Assembly (NCBI RefSeq): GCF_009909205.1
Contig: NZ_JAAAPN010000010.1
Span: 99,853 to 163,852, forward strand
Reading direction: 5' to 3'
Source of the DNA: Aquabacterium fontiphilum
GTDB taxonomy: Bacteria > Pseudomonadota > Gammaproteobacteria > Burkholderiales > Burkholderiaceae_C
Length of the DNA stretch: 64,000 nucleotides
Positions 10,274-19,787 of this stretch are shown piece after piece (position 1 is the first letter of the stretch; the number at the start of each line of letters is the position of its first letter). Both the position numbers and the translations under genes were made by a program. The notes beneath the pieces were generated by a model. It saw only the letters and a program-made list of their open reading frames with translations, made no database searches and was not told the origin of the DNA.

Positions 10274-11329
10274 TCACTCGTAGCCGTAGGTGCGCAGGCG
10301 TGCCTCGTCGTCCGCCCAGCCCGAGCGCACCTTCACCCACACTTCCAGGAACACCTTGACGCCCAGCAGCCGCTCCAGCTCGGTGCGCGCCTCGGTGCCG
10401 ATGCGCTTGAGGCGCTCGCCCTTGTCGCCGATGACCATGCCCTTGTGCTGCTCGCGCTCGACGATGATGGTCGCAGCGATGCGGGTCAGGCCCTTGGCAC
10501 GGGGTTTGTCGGGCGGCGGCGGCTCTTCGGTGTAGGCATCGATCACCACGGTCGAGGTGTAGGGCAGCTCGTCGCCGGTCAGGCGGAACAGCTTTTCGCG
10601 GATGATCTCGCTGGCCAGGAAGCGGTCGGTGCGATCCGTCAGCGCCTCGGGGTCGTACCACCAGCCCTGCTGAGGCAGATACGGCCGCACGATGCCCAGC
10701 AGGCGGCGGGTGTCGGCTTCTTTCTGGGCGGACAGCGGCACGAACTCGGCAAACGGATGGTGCGCCTGCATGCTCTGCATCCAGGGCAGCAGGTCTTCAC
10801 GGCGATGCACCATGTCGAGCTTGTTGGCCACCAGGATCACCGGCTTGTCCTTGGGCAGCAGCGCCACCACCTTGGCGTCGTCAGGCCCGTAACGCCCGGC
10901 CTCGACCAGGTACAGCACCACATCCACATCCGACAGGGTGGACTGCACCGTCTTGTTCAGGTTTCGGTTCAGCGCGGCCGTGCCCTTCACCGTGTGACGG
11001 GTCTGGAAGCCCGGCGTGTCGACGAACACGAACTGGGTGTCGCCATCGGTACAGATGCCGGTGATGCGGTGGCGTGTTGTCTGCGCCTTGCGCGAGGTGA
11101 TGGACACCTTCTGGCCCACCATCGCGTTCATCAGCGTCGACTTGCCCACATTGGGTCGCCCGACAATGGCGATCAGGCCGCAGCGCTGGGACTCGGCCGG
11201 CACGGCTTCGGCGCCACCACCCTGACGGGCCAGCGCCAGATTGGCCAGCATGCTGTCCAGATCGGGATTGACCGACTCGGCGGCCGAAGGGTGCGCATCA
11301 GGCGTTGCGTCAGTTCGTTGTTTGGGCAT
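10274..11329 (-). CDS. era: GTPase Era
   Basis: It binds 16S rRNA near its 3' end and helps 30S subunit maturation. The G domain has GRPNVGKS (G1, residues 57-64), a TTRHR switch region, DTPG (G3) and NKLD (G4), followed by a C-terminal KH domain with the GxxG-type GDKG. The product has 351 residues, with a non-conserved N-terminal extension of about 50 residues beyond the usual Era. The ATG at 11327-11329 is used; a TTG nine codons upstream is the only alternative in the same frame. It lies 57 bp downstream of rnc. Confidence 0.94.
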   Translation of the reverse strand: MPKQRTDATPDAHPSAAESVNPDLDSMLANLALARQGGGAEAVPAESQRCGLIAIVGRPNVGKSTLMNAMVGQKVSITSRKAQTTRHRITGICTDGDTQFVFVDTPGFQTRHTVKGTAALNRNLNKTVQSTLSDVDVVLYLVEAGRYGPDDAKVVALLPKDKPVILVANKLDMVHRREDLLPWMQSMQAHHPFAEFVPLSAQKEADTRRLLGIVRPYLPQQGWWYDPEALTDRTDRFLASEIIREKLFRLTGDELPYTSTVVIDAYTEEPPPPDKPRAKGLTRIAATIIVEREQHKGMVIGDKGERLKRIGTEARTELERLLGVKVFLEVWVKVRSGWADDEARLRTYGYE

Positions 11330-11386
11330 GCAGGCTTTCTCAAAGATTCGGGACAAGGCCGCTCACGCGGCGGCTCGTTCGGCAGC

Positions 11387-12169
11387 TCATTCGGCGCCAC
11401 CACGCGGCGCCCGCGCCTTGCGCACCACCACCACCGGACGGGCACCCCGGGTGCGCTCGGGCGGCAGGGCCATCAGGTCAGCCAGTGCCTGGGTGGCCGC
11501 TGCCTGCTCGGCAGACCGCCGCGACGTGCCCTCACCCTGGGCGGACACGCCCAGATCCGGCACCTCACAGGCCACCACGAAGACCTGCTCGTGCGCCTTG
11601 CCACGCGTGGCATCAATGCGGTAAGTCGGCACCGGCAGCTTGCGCCCTTGCAGCCATTCCTGCAAGGCCGTCTTGGCGTCCTTGGTCCACACATCCAGCG
11701 TCGACGCGTTGATCAAGGGGGCGAACAAGCGGTCGACCACCTCCCGTGCGCGCTCGAAGCCGGCATCGAGGTAGACCGCGCCAAACAGCGCTTCCAGCGT
11801 GTCGGCCAGGATGGACGGGCGTTGCGCCCCGCCCCCCCGGGACTCGCCCTCGCTGAGGCGCAGCAACTCAGGCAGGCCCAGTTGCAGCGCCAGCCGATGC
11901 AGGGTGTCCTGTCGCACCAGGTGGGCGCGCACCCGCGTGAGGTCGCCCTCGTCGCTGCGGTCGAAGCGGGCATACAACAGCGCCGACACGCACAGGCTCA
12001 ACACCGCATCGCCCAGAAACTCCAGCCGCTCGTAGTGGTCGGCACCGAAGCTCTTGTGGGTCAGCGCGCGGGTCAGCAGCAGCGGCTGGGCGAACGTGTG
12101 GCCCAGCCGCGTTTGCAGGGCTTGCAGGTCAGCGGGCAGCGCCGCCGCAGGGCGAGGGGTATCAGGCAT
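11387..12169 (-). CDS. rnc: Ribonuclease III
   Basis: This endonuclease for double-stranded RNA processes rRNA precursors and some mRNAs. The 260-residue product has the RNase III signature ERLEFLGDAVLS (about 46-57) with the metal-binding acidic residues, a second acidic motif in ADTLEALFGAVYLDAG, and a C-terminal double-stranded RNA-binding domain (about 150-225). The tail is basic and Pro/Gly-rich. The ATG at 12167-12169 has no visible Shine-Dalgarno; instead the U-tract of a terminator-like hairpin ends 6 nt before it. It is followed by era and recO. Confidence 0.95.
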   Translation of the reverse strand: MPDTPRPAAALPADLQALQTRLGHTFAQPLLLTRALTHKSFGADHYERLEFLGDAVLSLCVSALLYARFDRSDEGDLTRVRAHLVRQDTLHRLALQLGLPELLRLSEGESRGGGAQRPSILADTLEALFGAVYLDAGFERAREVVDRLFAPLINASTLDVWTKDAKTALQEWLQGRKLPVPTYRIDATRGKAHEQVFVVACEVPDLGVSAQGEGTSRRSAEQAAATQALADLMALPPERTRGARPVVVVRKARAPRGGAE

Positions 12170-12175
12170 CAAAGC

Positions 12176-12198
12176 AAAAACGGGCCTTCACAGGCCCG
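12176..12198 (-). terminator. Terminator-like hairpin directly upstream of rnc (possible attenuator)
   Basis: Reading the minus strand, CGGGCC pairs with GGCCCG (12198-12193 and 12186-12181) around a 6-nt loop, then TTTTT (12180-12176), then six bases to the rnc ATG. It can end lepA-lepB-DUF4845 transcription or attenuate rnc. The stem is short for an RNase III target. Confidence 0.7.
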
Positions 12199-12230
12199 CT
12201 GCAACACAAAACGCACCAAGCAGACTGGCG

Positions 12231-12602
12231 TCACCGCGACTGGCCCTTGAACTTCAAGAGCAGGTAGACCGGATCGATCAGTTCGATCTCGCGGTTGTAC
12301 GCGAAGCGCACGACGATGCGGTCGTTTTCCTTGACGATTTCCAGATCCTGTCCGCCGATGGATTCGACGCCGTACTGGATCTGCTTCTCGCGGTCGAAGG
12401 CCGCCCGGATCTCGGGCACCGTGCTGCCACCGGACACCGCCACCTTGTTCACCATGGACACCACGGTGCGGTACTCGGTCACCGCCGGCACCACCTTCAT
12501 GATGACCAGCGCCAGCGCAGCAACCACCACGGCCCAGAACAGTAGGCCCACCAGGGTCACGCCACGCTGCGCCGTCATCCGATCACGATCAACCACATTC
12601 AT
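12231..12602 (-). CDS. DUF4845 membrane protein
   Basis: This is a small single-pass protein of unknown function, 123 residues. After a basic N-terminus (VDRDRMTAQRG) comes one hydrophobic segment (about 13-34) resembling the start of type IV pilin-like proteins, then a soluble domain of about 85 residues. The ATG at 12600-12602 has a GGAG box about 8 nt upstream, preferred over a GTG five codons earlier. It lies between lepB and rnc, the characteristic place of DUF4845 proteins in betaproteobacteria. The context suggests an envelope role, but none is proved. Confidence 0.85.
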   Translation of the reverse strand: MNVVDRDRMTAQRGVTLVGLLFWAVVVAALALVIMKVVPAVTEYRTVVSMVNKVAVSGGSTVPEIRAAFDREKQIQYGVESIGGQDLEIVKENDRIVVRFAYNREIELIDPVYLLLKFKGQSR

Positions 12603-12620
12603 GCCGTCACTCCTCACGGA

Positions 12621-13592
12621 TCAATGAAAGAAACCGATGCGCTTCAGATCGCCGAAGTTCATCCAGATCATGAAGGCCTTGCCGACGATGTGATCGTCGG
12701 GCACGAAGCCCCAGAAACGGGAATCCAGCGAGTTGTCCCGGTTGTCACCCAGCACGAAGTAATGGCCAGGCGGCACCTTGCAGACCACGCCCTCGCCGCT
12801 GTAGCGGCAGGCATCCTTGTGCGGGAAGTTCTCGACCGCATGCGGCGGCACGAAGGGCGGACGGTCCGGATCCACCAGGATGCGATGGGCCACCCCACCC
12901 ACCTTCTCTTCGAACTGCGGCAGGTAGCGCAGCGATTCCTGTTCGTAGAAGGGCTGCAGCGCCTGTTGCGGCGCGGGCACCCCGTTCACGGTCAGCTGCT
13001 TGTTGATGTAGGCCACCTCGTCCCCGGGCACCGCCACCACGCGCTTGATGTAGTCCATGCTGGGGTTCACGGGGAAGCGGAACACCATCACGTCACCCCG
13101 CTGCGGCTCGTTGTTGTCGATGACCTTCTTGTTGATCACCGGCAGGCGGATACCGTAGTGGTACTTGTTGACCAGGATGAGGTCGCCCACCAGCAGCGTC
13201 GGGATCATCGAGCCCGAGGGGATCTTGAACGGCTCAAACAGGAAGGAGCGCATCAGGAACACGGCGCAGATGACCGGGAACAAGCCAGCCGTCCAGTCCA
13301 GCCACCACGGCTGGGCCAGCAGGCGCTCGCGCGCCTGACGCACATCGCCATCCACCTGCGTGATGCCCTGGGCCGCCAGCTGGGCGCGCCGCGCCTGGTC
13401 TTCTTGCTCCAGACGGGCCGCAGCGGCCTCGCGCGCGGGGCGGAACTTGTAGCGCTCAGCCAGCCAGTAGGCCAGCGTGACCACCGTCATGGCAAACAGC
13501 ACGAGCGAGAAATTGCCCTGCCATTGCCCAACATACCAGCCCCCCAGGTACACGGCCAGCGCCGCGTACAACAGTCCCGTGATCAGACTCAT
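12621..13592 (-). CDS. lepB: Signal peptidase I
   Basis: This inner-membrane serine protease cleaves signal peptides from Sec- and Tat-exported proteins. The 323-residue product has two N-terminal transmembrane segments (about 3-20 and 28-45), a basic/helical cytoplasmic stretch, a further hydrophobic segment (about 100-118), and the catalytic domain with Ser128 in PSGSMIPT and Lys183 in DYIKRV. The GDNRDNSLDSRFWG box near the C-terminus is box E of the family. It follows lepA by 15 bp, the classic lepA-lepB pairing. Confidence 0.96.
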   Translation of the reverse strand: MSLITGLLYAALAVYLGGWYVGQWQGNFSLVLFAMTVVTLAYWLAERYKFRPAREAAAARLEQEDQARRAQLAAQGITQVDGDVRQARERLLAQPWWLDWTAGLFPVICAVFLMRSFLFEPFKIPSGSMIPTLLVGDLILVNKYHYGIRLPVINKKVIDNNEPQRGDVMVFRFPVNPSMDYIKRVVAVPGDEVAYINKQLTVNGVPAPQQALQPFYEQESLRYLPQFEEKVGGVAHRILVDPDRPPFVPPHAVENFPHKDACRYSGEGVVCKVPPGHYFVLGDNRDNSLDSRFWGFVPDDHIVGKAFMIWMNFGDLKRIGFFH

Positions 13593-13607
13593 TGTGTGTG
13601 TTCTCTG

Positions 13608-15416
<1,809 letters not shown>

Positions 15417-15449
15417 AAAAAAAAGGCACGTCCAAAGTTGTGACGCGCC
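15417..15449 (-). terminator. Terminator-like hairpin abutting the lepA start codon
   Basis: On the minus strand GGCGCGTC (15449-15442) pairs with GACGTGCC (15432-15425), 8 bp with one G-U pair around a 9-nt loop, followed by eight Ts (15424-15417) that run straight into the ATG. It has the form of an intrinsic terminator or attenuator. Confidence 0.75.
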
Positions 15450-15451
15450 TT

Positions 15452-15482
15452 CCAACAAAAACGTATGGCAACTGCTTGTTGG
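15452..15482 (-). promoter_or_regulatory. Upstream leader hairpin of lepA
   Basis: CCAACAA (minus strand, 15482-15476) pairs perfectly with TTGTTGG (15458-15452). Overlapping it, GTCCAA (minus strand 15484-15479) is complementary to TTGGAC (15435-15430) in the terminator-like hairpin, so the two structures could be alternatives. Confidence 0.45.
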
Positions 15483-15488
15483 ACCTTC

Positions 15489-15494
15489 ATTGTA
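15489..15494 (-). promoter_or_regulatory. Candidate lepA -10 element inside an inverted repeat
   Basis: TACAAT on the minus strand lies between the arms of a 7-bp inverted repeat, GGACCTT (15481-15487) and AAGGTCC (15500-15506). The -35 region is weak. The repeat could be an operator or part of the leader fold. Confidence 0.35.
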
Positions 15495-15563
15495 CAGAAA
15501 AGGTCCGGCGCACAAGCCGTCAGAACGCGATGAACACAGGGCGACGCAGGGATCGGCGCGTTT

Positions 15564-15598
15564 TTATACACAGCTTATCCACAGGCCCTTGTGAACAA
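15564..15598. repeat. DnaA-box cluster
   Basis: Two perfect DnaA consensus boxes, TTATACACA (15564-15572) and TTATCCACA (15575-15583), are phased 11 bp apart. A near match follows on the minus strand, TTGTTCACA (15598-15590), and another near match, TTATCAACA, is at 15677-15685. No dnaA, dnaN or rpmH is nearby. Confidence 0.65.
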
Positions 15599-15737
15599 AT
15601 TCGGCACCGCGTAGCGGCCTTGTCGGGTCACGCGACGGCCCCGGATTGTAGCCACAATCTCCGGCCCACCCGCCAGTTATCAACAGCGCCCCGCCCCTGA
15701 TGCGCCCCTTGACGCCACCGCGTTGCGGCTTGACCGC

Positions 15738-15774
15738 AAAAAACCCCGGCGCCCACTCGGGTAACACCGGGGTT
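15738..15774 (-). terminator. Rho-independent terminator of mucD
   Basis: On the minus strand AACCCCGG (15774-15767) pairs with CCGGGGTT (15749-15742), and a run of six Ts ends at 15738. It lies 32 bp past the mucD stop. Confidence 0.88.
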
Positions 15775-15805
15775 CGGGCAAGCCCACCGAGAGCCGCGAG
15801 CGGCC

Positions 15806-17338
15806 TCAGCGCGCAGCGCGGATCACCACATACTGGGCCCAATCACCACGGCGTACCAGCAGGCTCACCGGACGGCTGCGGTCGGCCTTGGCCAGCACCG
15901 ATTCCAGCTGTTTGACTCCGGTGACCTGCACGTTGCCCACCGCCAGGATGATGTCACCCTGACGCAGGCCCGCACGGGCCGCTGCGCCGTCCACCGTCTC
16001 CACCACCACGCCGCCAGACTGGCGCAACTCGCGGCGCTGCTCCGCAGTGAGCTCATTGACCGTCAAGCCGAAAGCGGTCAACGCGGTCGCGGGACGCGGC
16101 TCGGCGGGTGTTGCCGCGCGCGGCTTGGCTGCATCGAGCTCTGCCACCGTGATGGACAGATCGCGGTAGTTGCCACGCCGGAAGACCTGAGCCGTCACCC
16201 GGGTTCCGGGGCGAGTGGCCGCCACCATACGCGACAGGTCGGCAGGCCCGTCCACCGTCTGCCCATTGAAACGGGTGACGATGTCACCGGCCTCCAGACC
16301 GGCCTTCTCGGCCGGCGTACCGGGCTCCACACCCTGGATCAACGCGCCGGTGGCACGCCCAAGGCCCAGCGATTCGGCCACATCCCGGGGAACCGGGCCG
16401 ATCGACACGCCAATGCGCCCGCGCGTGACGCGGCCATCGGCACGCAGCTGATCAGCCACGCGCATCGCGTCGTCGATGGGAATGGACAGCGAAATGCCCA
16501 TGAAACCACCCGAGCGGCTCAGGATCTGCGAATTGATGCCCACGACCTCGCCGCGCATGTTGATCAGCGGTCCGCCCGAATTGCCCGGGTTGACCGCCAC
16601 ATCGGTCTGGATAAAGCGGATTTCCTCGCCCGTGTCCCGTGCCTTGGCGCTGACAATGCCGGCCGTCACGGTGTTCTCCAGGCCGAACGGTGTGCCAATC
16701 GCCATCACCCATTCACCGACCTTGAGCCGGCTGACGTCGCCGATCGTGACCGCGGGCAAGCGCGCGGCTTCGATCTTGACGACAGCCACATCGGTGCGCT
16801 TGTCTACGCCAACCACACGGGCCTTGAACTCCCGCTTGTCGGTCAGGCTGACATAGACCTCGTCGGCCCCATCGATCACGTGGGCGTTGGTCATGATGAA
16901 GCCATCGGGTGTCAGGATGAAGCCGGATCCGAGACCGCGCGGCCGTTCCTCACCCGGTTCGGTGCCAGGCGGTCCATTGCGACGCGGTCCGGGCGTGGGC
17001 GCCGGCGCAGGCAGCGGCATGCCGAAGAAACGACGGAAGAACTCGCGCATCTGCGCGTCCATCTCTTCGTTGCCCGAACCGCCAGCAGTGATGCGCTGCG
17101 TGGTGCGAATGCTCACGACGGACGGGCCGACGCGGTCGACCAGTTCGGTAAAGTCAGGCAGCCCCTTGACCAGCACCTGCTGTGGCGCCGAGGCGGCGGC
17201 ATTTTGCTGGGCCTGCGACACATGCGGAAAGAGACTGGAGCTGAGCACCAGCCCGACCGACGCCACCACGGCCCCGACCACCAGGGTGCGACGCACGACA
17301 CTGGCTGTGGAGGCCCTGCTCTTGAACAAAGCTGTCAT
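15806..17338 (-). CDS. mucD: Periplasmic serine protease MucD/DegP family
   Basis: This periplasmic quality-control protease degrades misfolded envelope proteins and dampens sigma-E signalling. The 510-residue product has an N-terminal export signal with a hydrophobic core (about 18-35) and cleavage near SQA-Q (about 43). The trypsin-like triad is His153 in TNAHVID, Asp183 in RTDVAVVKI and Ser254 in NPGNSGGPL. Two PDZ domains follow (about 285-375 and 415-505). The ATG at 17336-17338 has AGAGG upstream, preferred over a TTG three codons earlier. It lies downstream of rpoE-rseA but is separated from rseA by a terminator; the usual rseB between them is absent. Confidence 0.93.
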   Translation of the reverse strand: MTALFKSRASTASVVRRTLVVGAVVASVGLVLSSSLFPHVSQAQQNAAASAPQQVLVKGLPDFTELVDRVGPSVVSIRTTQRITAGGSGNEEMDAQMREFFRRFFGMPLPAPAPTPGPRRNGPPGTEPGEERPRGLGSGFILTPDGFIMTNAHVIDGADEVYVSLTDKREFKARVVGVDKRTDVAVVKIEAARLPAVTIGDVSRLKVGEWVMAIGTPFGLENTVTAGIVSAKARDTGEEIRFIQTDVAVNPGNSGGPLINMRGEVVGINSQILSRSGGFMGISLSIPIDDAMRVADQLRADGRVTRGRIGVSIGPVPRDVAESLGLGRATGALIQGVEPGTPAEKAGLEAGDIVTRFNGQTVDGPADLSRMVAATRPGTRVTAQVFRRGNYRDLSITVAELDAAKPRAATPAEPRPATALTAFGLTVNELTAEQRRELRQSGGVVVETVDGAAARAGLRQGDIILAVGNVQVTGVKQLESVLAKADRSRPVSLLVRRGDWAQYVVIRAAR

Positions 17339-17460
17339 GGATTCCAACCTCTGAACAACAAACCGCTGACCGCGGCATCACTGTGAACGTCCGAGCCGGA
17401 TGTTAAGACGACACGGTTACAGGAAATACGTCGCCGTTGTAAAAACCCGTGAAGCCAAGC

Positions 17461-17485
17461 AAAACGGGGTGACGTTGGTCACCCC
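17461..17485 (-). terminator. Rho-independent terminator of rpoE-rseA
   Basis: On the minus strand GGGGTGAC (17485-17478) pairs with GTCACCCC (17473-17466) around a 4-nt loop, followed by CG and TTTT. It begins 29 bp past the rseA stop, so mucD needs its own promoter or read-through. Confidence 0.85.
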
Positions 17486-17513
17486 GGCGCGACGGCAAGA
17501 CGACAGATCCGGT

Positions 17514-18185
17514 TCAGCGTGTCCGCCAGACCAGCTCGGACACGGGCGCCCCCCGCTCGGAGAACGACGCATCGGCCGGATGTGCTGCCGGCACGACCAG
17601 CCCGACTGGGGTGATGTCCGCCGCGGCGGCACGACGCGCGCCCGCAAACGTCTGCTGGGCCGGCTGGTGCGCCGCGGCGGGCGTCCACGCGCTTGGGGCC
17701 ACCCCGAAGGCGAGATCGACGCCAGCGACGCTTCCCGGCGCGCGCACAGCCGCCATGGAGCCCGCCGTGGGCTCCCATTGCGCATCTTGCAACGCGAGCA
17801 CACCGGACAACATGGCCACAAAACCAGCGGCCACCGCCATGGGGCCAGCCCAGCGACGCGCCCGGGCAGCCGACGACGCCATGTGGCCACTGTGCGCGGG
17901 CACGACCGGCTCGGCACGCTGCGCCGCAGGCGCCAGCACCACGGGTTCCTGAGCCAGGCGGCTGCGCACCCCTGCGAGGAAGGCCGCACTGCTCTGCCCG
18001 GCGGCTGCGTCGCCCGAGCGCAGCACCTCACCAATCAGGTGATAGGTGGCCCATGCGTCGCGGGCGTCGTCGCTGTCGCGCCAGGCGGCGCACGCCTGGC
18101 TCACATCCGCATCCTGCGCTTGGCCGTCCATCAGGGCCGACAGGGTTTCACGGCGCTTCTGGGCATGCAGTACGGGGTCGTTCAT
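17514..18185 (-). CDS. rseA: Anti-sigma-E factor RseA/MucA
   Basis: This inner-membrane anti-sigma factor holds RpoE inactive until envelope stress triggers its proteolysis. The 223-residue protein has an N-terminal cytoplasmic anti-sigma domain (about 8-75, with RETLSALMDGQAQ and the conserved DDARDAWATYHLIGEVLRS), a single transmembrane segment (about 114-131) and an Ala-rich periplasmic tail. It lies 135 bp downstream of rpoE. The tail carries no recognised RseB-binding sequence, in keeping with the absence of rseB next to it. Confidence 0.9.
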   Translation of the reverse strand: MNDPVLHAQKRRETLSALMDGQAQDADVSQACAAWRDSDDARDAWATYHLIGEVLRSGDAAAGQSSAAFLAGVRSRLAQEPVVLAPAAQRAEPVVPAHSGHMASSAARARRWAGPMAVAAGFVAMLSGVLALQDAQWEPTAGSMAAVRAPGSVAGVDLAFGVAPSAWTPAAAHQPAQQTFAGARRAAAADITPVGLVVPAAHPADASFSERGAPVSELVWRTR

Positions 18186-18320
18186 GGTGGGCAGCTCCTG
18201 TCTCCGTTACGGCGCACGCCACGCGGCGCACGCCATCTGTCGCTCTGAGCGCGGAATACCTCAAGCGTTCCGTGGCTCACGCCAGAGAGATCACATCGGG
18301 ACAAAAAAGTTCACGCAACT

Positions 18321-19049
18321 TCACCAACGCGCCCCGTCTCGGGTGTCAAGCAAGGGACGAAGCCGCGCCGCAATGGCCTCCCGAGCCCGAAAAATTCGCG
18401 AGCGCACGGTCCCGATGGGGCAATTCATGATCTCGGCAATCTCGTCATAGCTCAAGCCCTCGATCTCTCGCAGGGTAATGGCCTGGCGGAGTTCGTCAGA
18501 CAGTTCCGCCATGGCGGCATGCACAGTTTCGGCGACCTGCCGGCTGGCCAGCAGCGATTCCGGCGTCTCGCCGTCGCTCAGTTCGTTCTCGACCCGCGGC
18601 GCCTCGTCCTCGTCGTCGCCCCGGCTTGCCACGGCAGACTCGGTCATCACCGGGTCGCGCTGCAGGCCGATCATGGCCTTCTTGGCCGTGTTGACCGCAA
18701 TGCGGTACAGCCACGTGTAGAACGCGCTTTCACCCCGGAATGACGGCAGCGCCCGGTAAGCGCGGATGAAGGTCTCCTGGGCGATGTCTTCAACCAGGTC
18801 CACATCACGCACCATGCGACCAATCAGCCGCTCGATGCGGCGCTGGTACTTGACCACCAGCATCTCGAAGGCCCGCTGATCGCCACGCTGCACGCGCTCG
18901 ACAAGCGCCGCATCGACATCGGGCGCCAGCGGCTGGGCGACTGCCCCGGTGGGTGTGCCTTCCACGGGCGCACGCAATCCACCCTGGCCCTGCGCCTCTT
19001 GCGGCGTGGGCTGAGCATCGTCGGGCCCGATGCGCTCACCGGCCATCAT
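18321..19049 (-). CDS. rpoE: RNA polymerase sigma-E factor (RpoE/AlgU)
   Basis: This ECF sigma factor directs transcription of envelope-stress genes. The 242-residue product has an unusual Pro/Gln/Gly-rich N-terminal extension of about 45 residues, then region 2 (LVERVQRGDQRAFEMLVVKY, residues 50-69; DIAQETFIRAYRALPSFRG) and region 4 with SYDEIAEIMNCPIGTVRSRIFRARE. A strong AGGAGG lies 6-7 nt before the ATG at 19047-19049. The start overlaps the stop of the upstream membrane-protein gene (ATGA), so the two are translationally coupled. Confidence 0.95.
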   Translation of the reverse strand: MMAGERIGPDDAQPTPQEAQGQGGLRAPVEGTPTGAVAQPLAPDVDAALVERVQRGDQRAFEMLVVKYQRRIERLIGRMVRDVDLVEDIAQETFIRAYRALPSFRGESAFYTWLYRIAVNTAKKAMIGLQRDPVMTESAVASRGDDEDEAPRVENELSDGETPESLLASRQVAETVHAAMAELSDELRQAITLREIEGLSYDEIAEIMNCPIGTVRSRIFRAREAIAARLRPLLDTRDGARW

Positions 19050-19753
19050 GCGACCCTCCTGCGTCCGCGCCGACCAGCGCGCTCGGGCAGGCAGACGGTG
19101 TCGGGAAAATCGGTGTCGGGCGGACAGGTGGACAAGACAGATCCCTGCTGGTGTTCATGGGGGGATGATGCCATTGACTGGGCCAGGGTGCCGAACGCTG
19201 TGTCGTCGACGGTCAGCAGACAACTGAGCCGATGCAGGTCGGCCGGGTCATCACGTTCGGGCAAAGGCGGAACCCAGCACCACACCATCTTGCCCGCGGA
19301 AGGGGCGCGCAAGGCCAGCGGCGCAGACACGGGTCGCAAACGGTAAAGCCGCCAGCCAAAGAGCTGCAGGACGCGCTCGGGCGCCACGGCCTGCATGCCC
19401 TGCTCACCCAGCGTCCATAGCCCACGACCTCGGGGCAGCGGTTCCCAGCGCAAGACGACCGCGCCGCTTTCGTGCGCGCGCCGCGTCACCCCGAGCCAGG
19501 CGCCGACGCACCAGAGCAAAGCCAGCAACACAGCCGCCACGTGCCGCCCATCGGTGTCGCGCGAGCGCCAGGCGTCCATCAGCCATGCGGTCAGCCAGAC
19601 CAACACCAGAACCGTCATCAGCACGGCCCACAGGCGCATCACCCGGCGCGCCCCACGCCATGGCAACCATGCCGTGGTCAGGCGCCACTGCCCTGGCGCC
19701 AACAACGGCGGCGCACTGTACAGGCTGGCATACGGGCTGACCGGATGCGTCAT
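19046..19753 (-). CDS. Hypothetical membrane protein coupled to rpoE
   Basis: This 235-residue protein is not recognised. It has two hydrophobic segments (about 38-60 and 72-90), a soluble region rich in Trp, Leu and Arg, and a basic tail. Its stop overlaps the rpoE start by 4 nt, so its translation may feed rpoE translation. It follows fabF by 34 bp on the same strand. Coding is supported by this coupling, its length and its membrane topology; function is unknown. A sensor or assembly role for envelope stress would be only a guess. Confidence 0.7.
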   Translation of the reverse strand: MTHPVSPYASLYSAPPLLAPGQWRLTTAWLPWRGARRVMRLWAVLMTVLVLVWLTAWLMDAWRSRDTDGRHVAAVLLALLWCVGAWLGVTRRAHESGAVVLRWEPLPRGRGLWTLGEQGMQAVAPERVLQLFGWRLYRLRPVSAPLALRAPSAGKMVWCWVPPLPERDDPADLHRLSCLLTVDDTAFGTLAQSMASSPHEHQQGSVLSTCPPDTDFPDTVCLPERAGRRGRRRVA

Positions 19754-19787
19754 CGCGCGTCAGCAGGCATGGCGCGCACTCGGTTCG

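Larger units (their letters stand above)
15417..15805. other. lepA-mucD intergenic region without a gene
   Basis: These 389 bp hold the lepA leader hairpins (15417-15482), a candidate promoter (about 15489-15517), the DnaA-box cluster (15564-15598, with one more at 15677-15685) and the mucD terminator (15738-15774). No protein-coding frame with a ribosome site was found. Confidence 0.7.

Noticed and set aside
12181..12198. rnc upstream hairpin as an RNase III autoregulation site
   Set aside because: The 6-bp stem is far shorter than usual RNase III substrates; a terminator or attenuator fits better.
10238..12250. 670-codon open frame on the plus strand opposite era and rnc
   Set aside because: It is antisense to two genes with complete enzyme motifs; the product is His/Gln/Arg-rich low-complexity typical of shadow frames in GC-rich DNA.
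15564..15685. DnaA-box cluster as the chromosomal origin
   Set aside because: No dnaA, dnaN, gyrB, rpmH or parAB nearby and no clear AT-rich unwinding region, so it is reported only as a box cluster.
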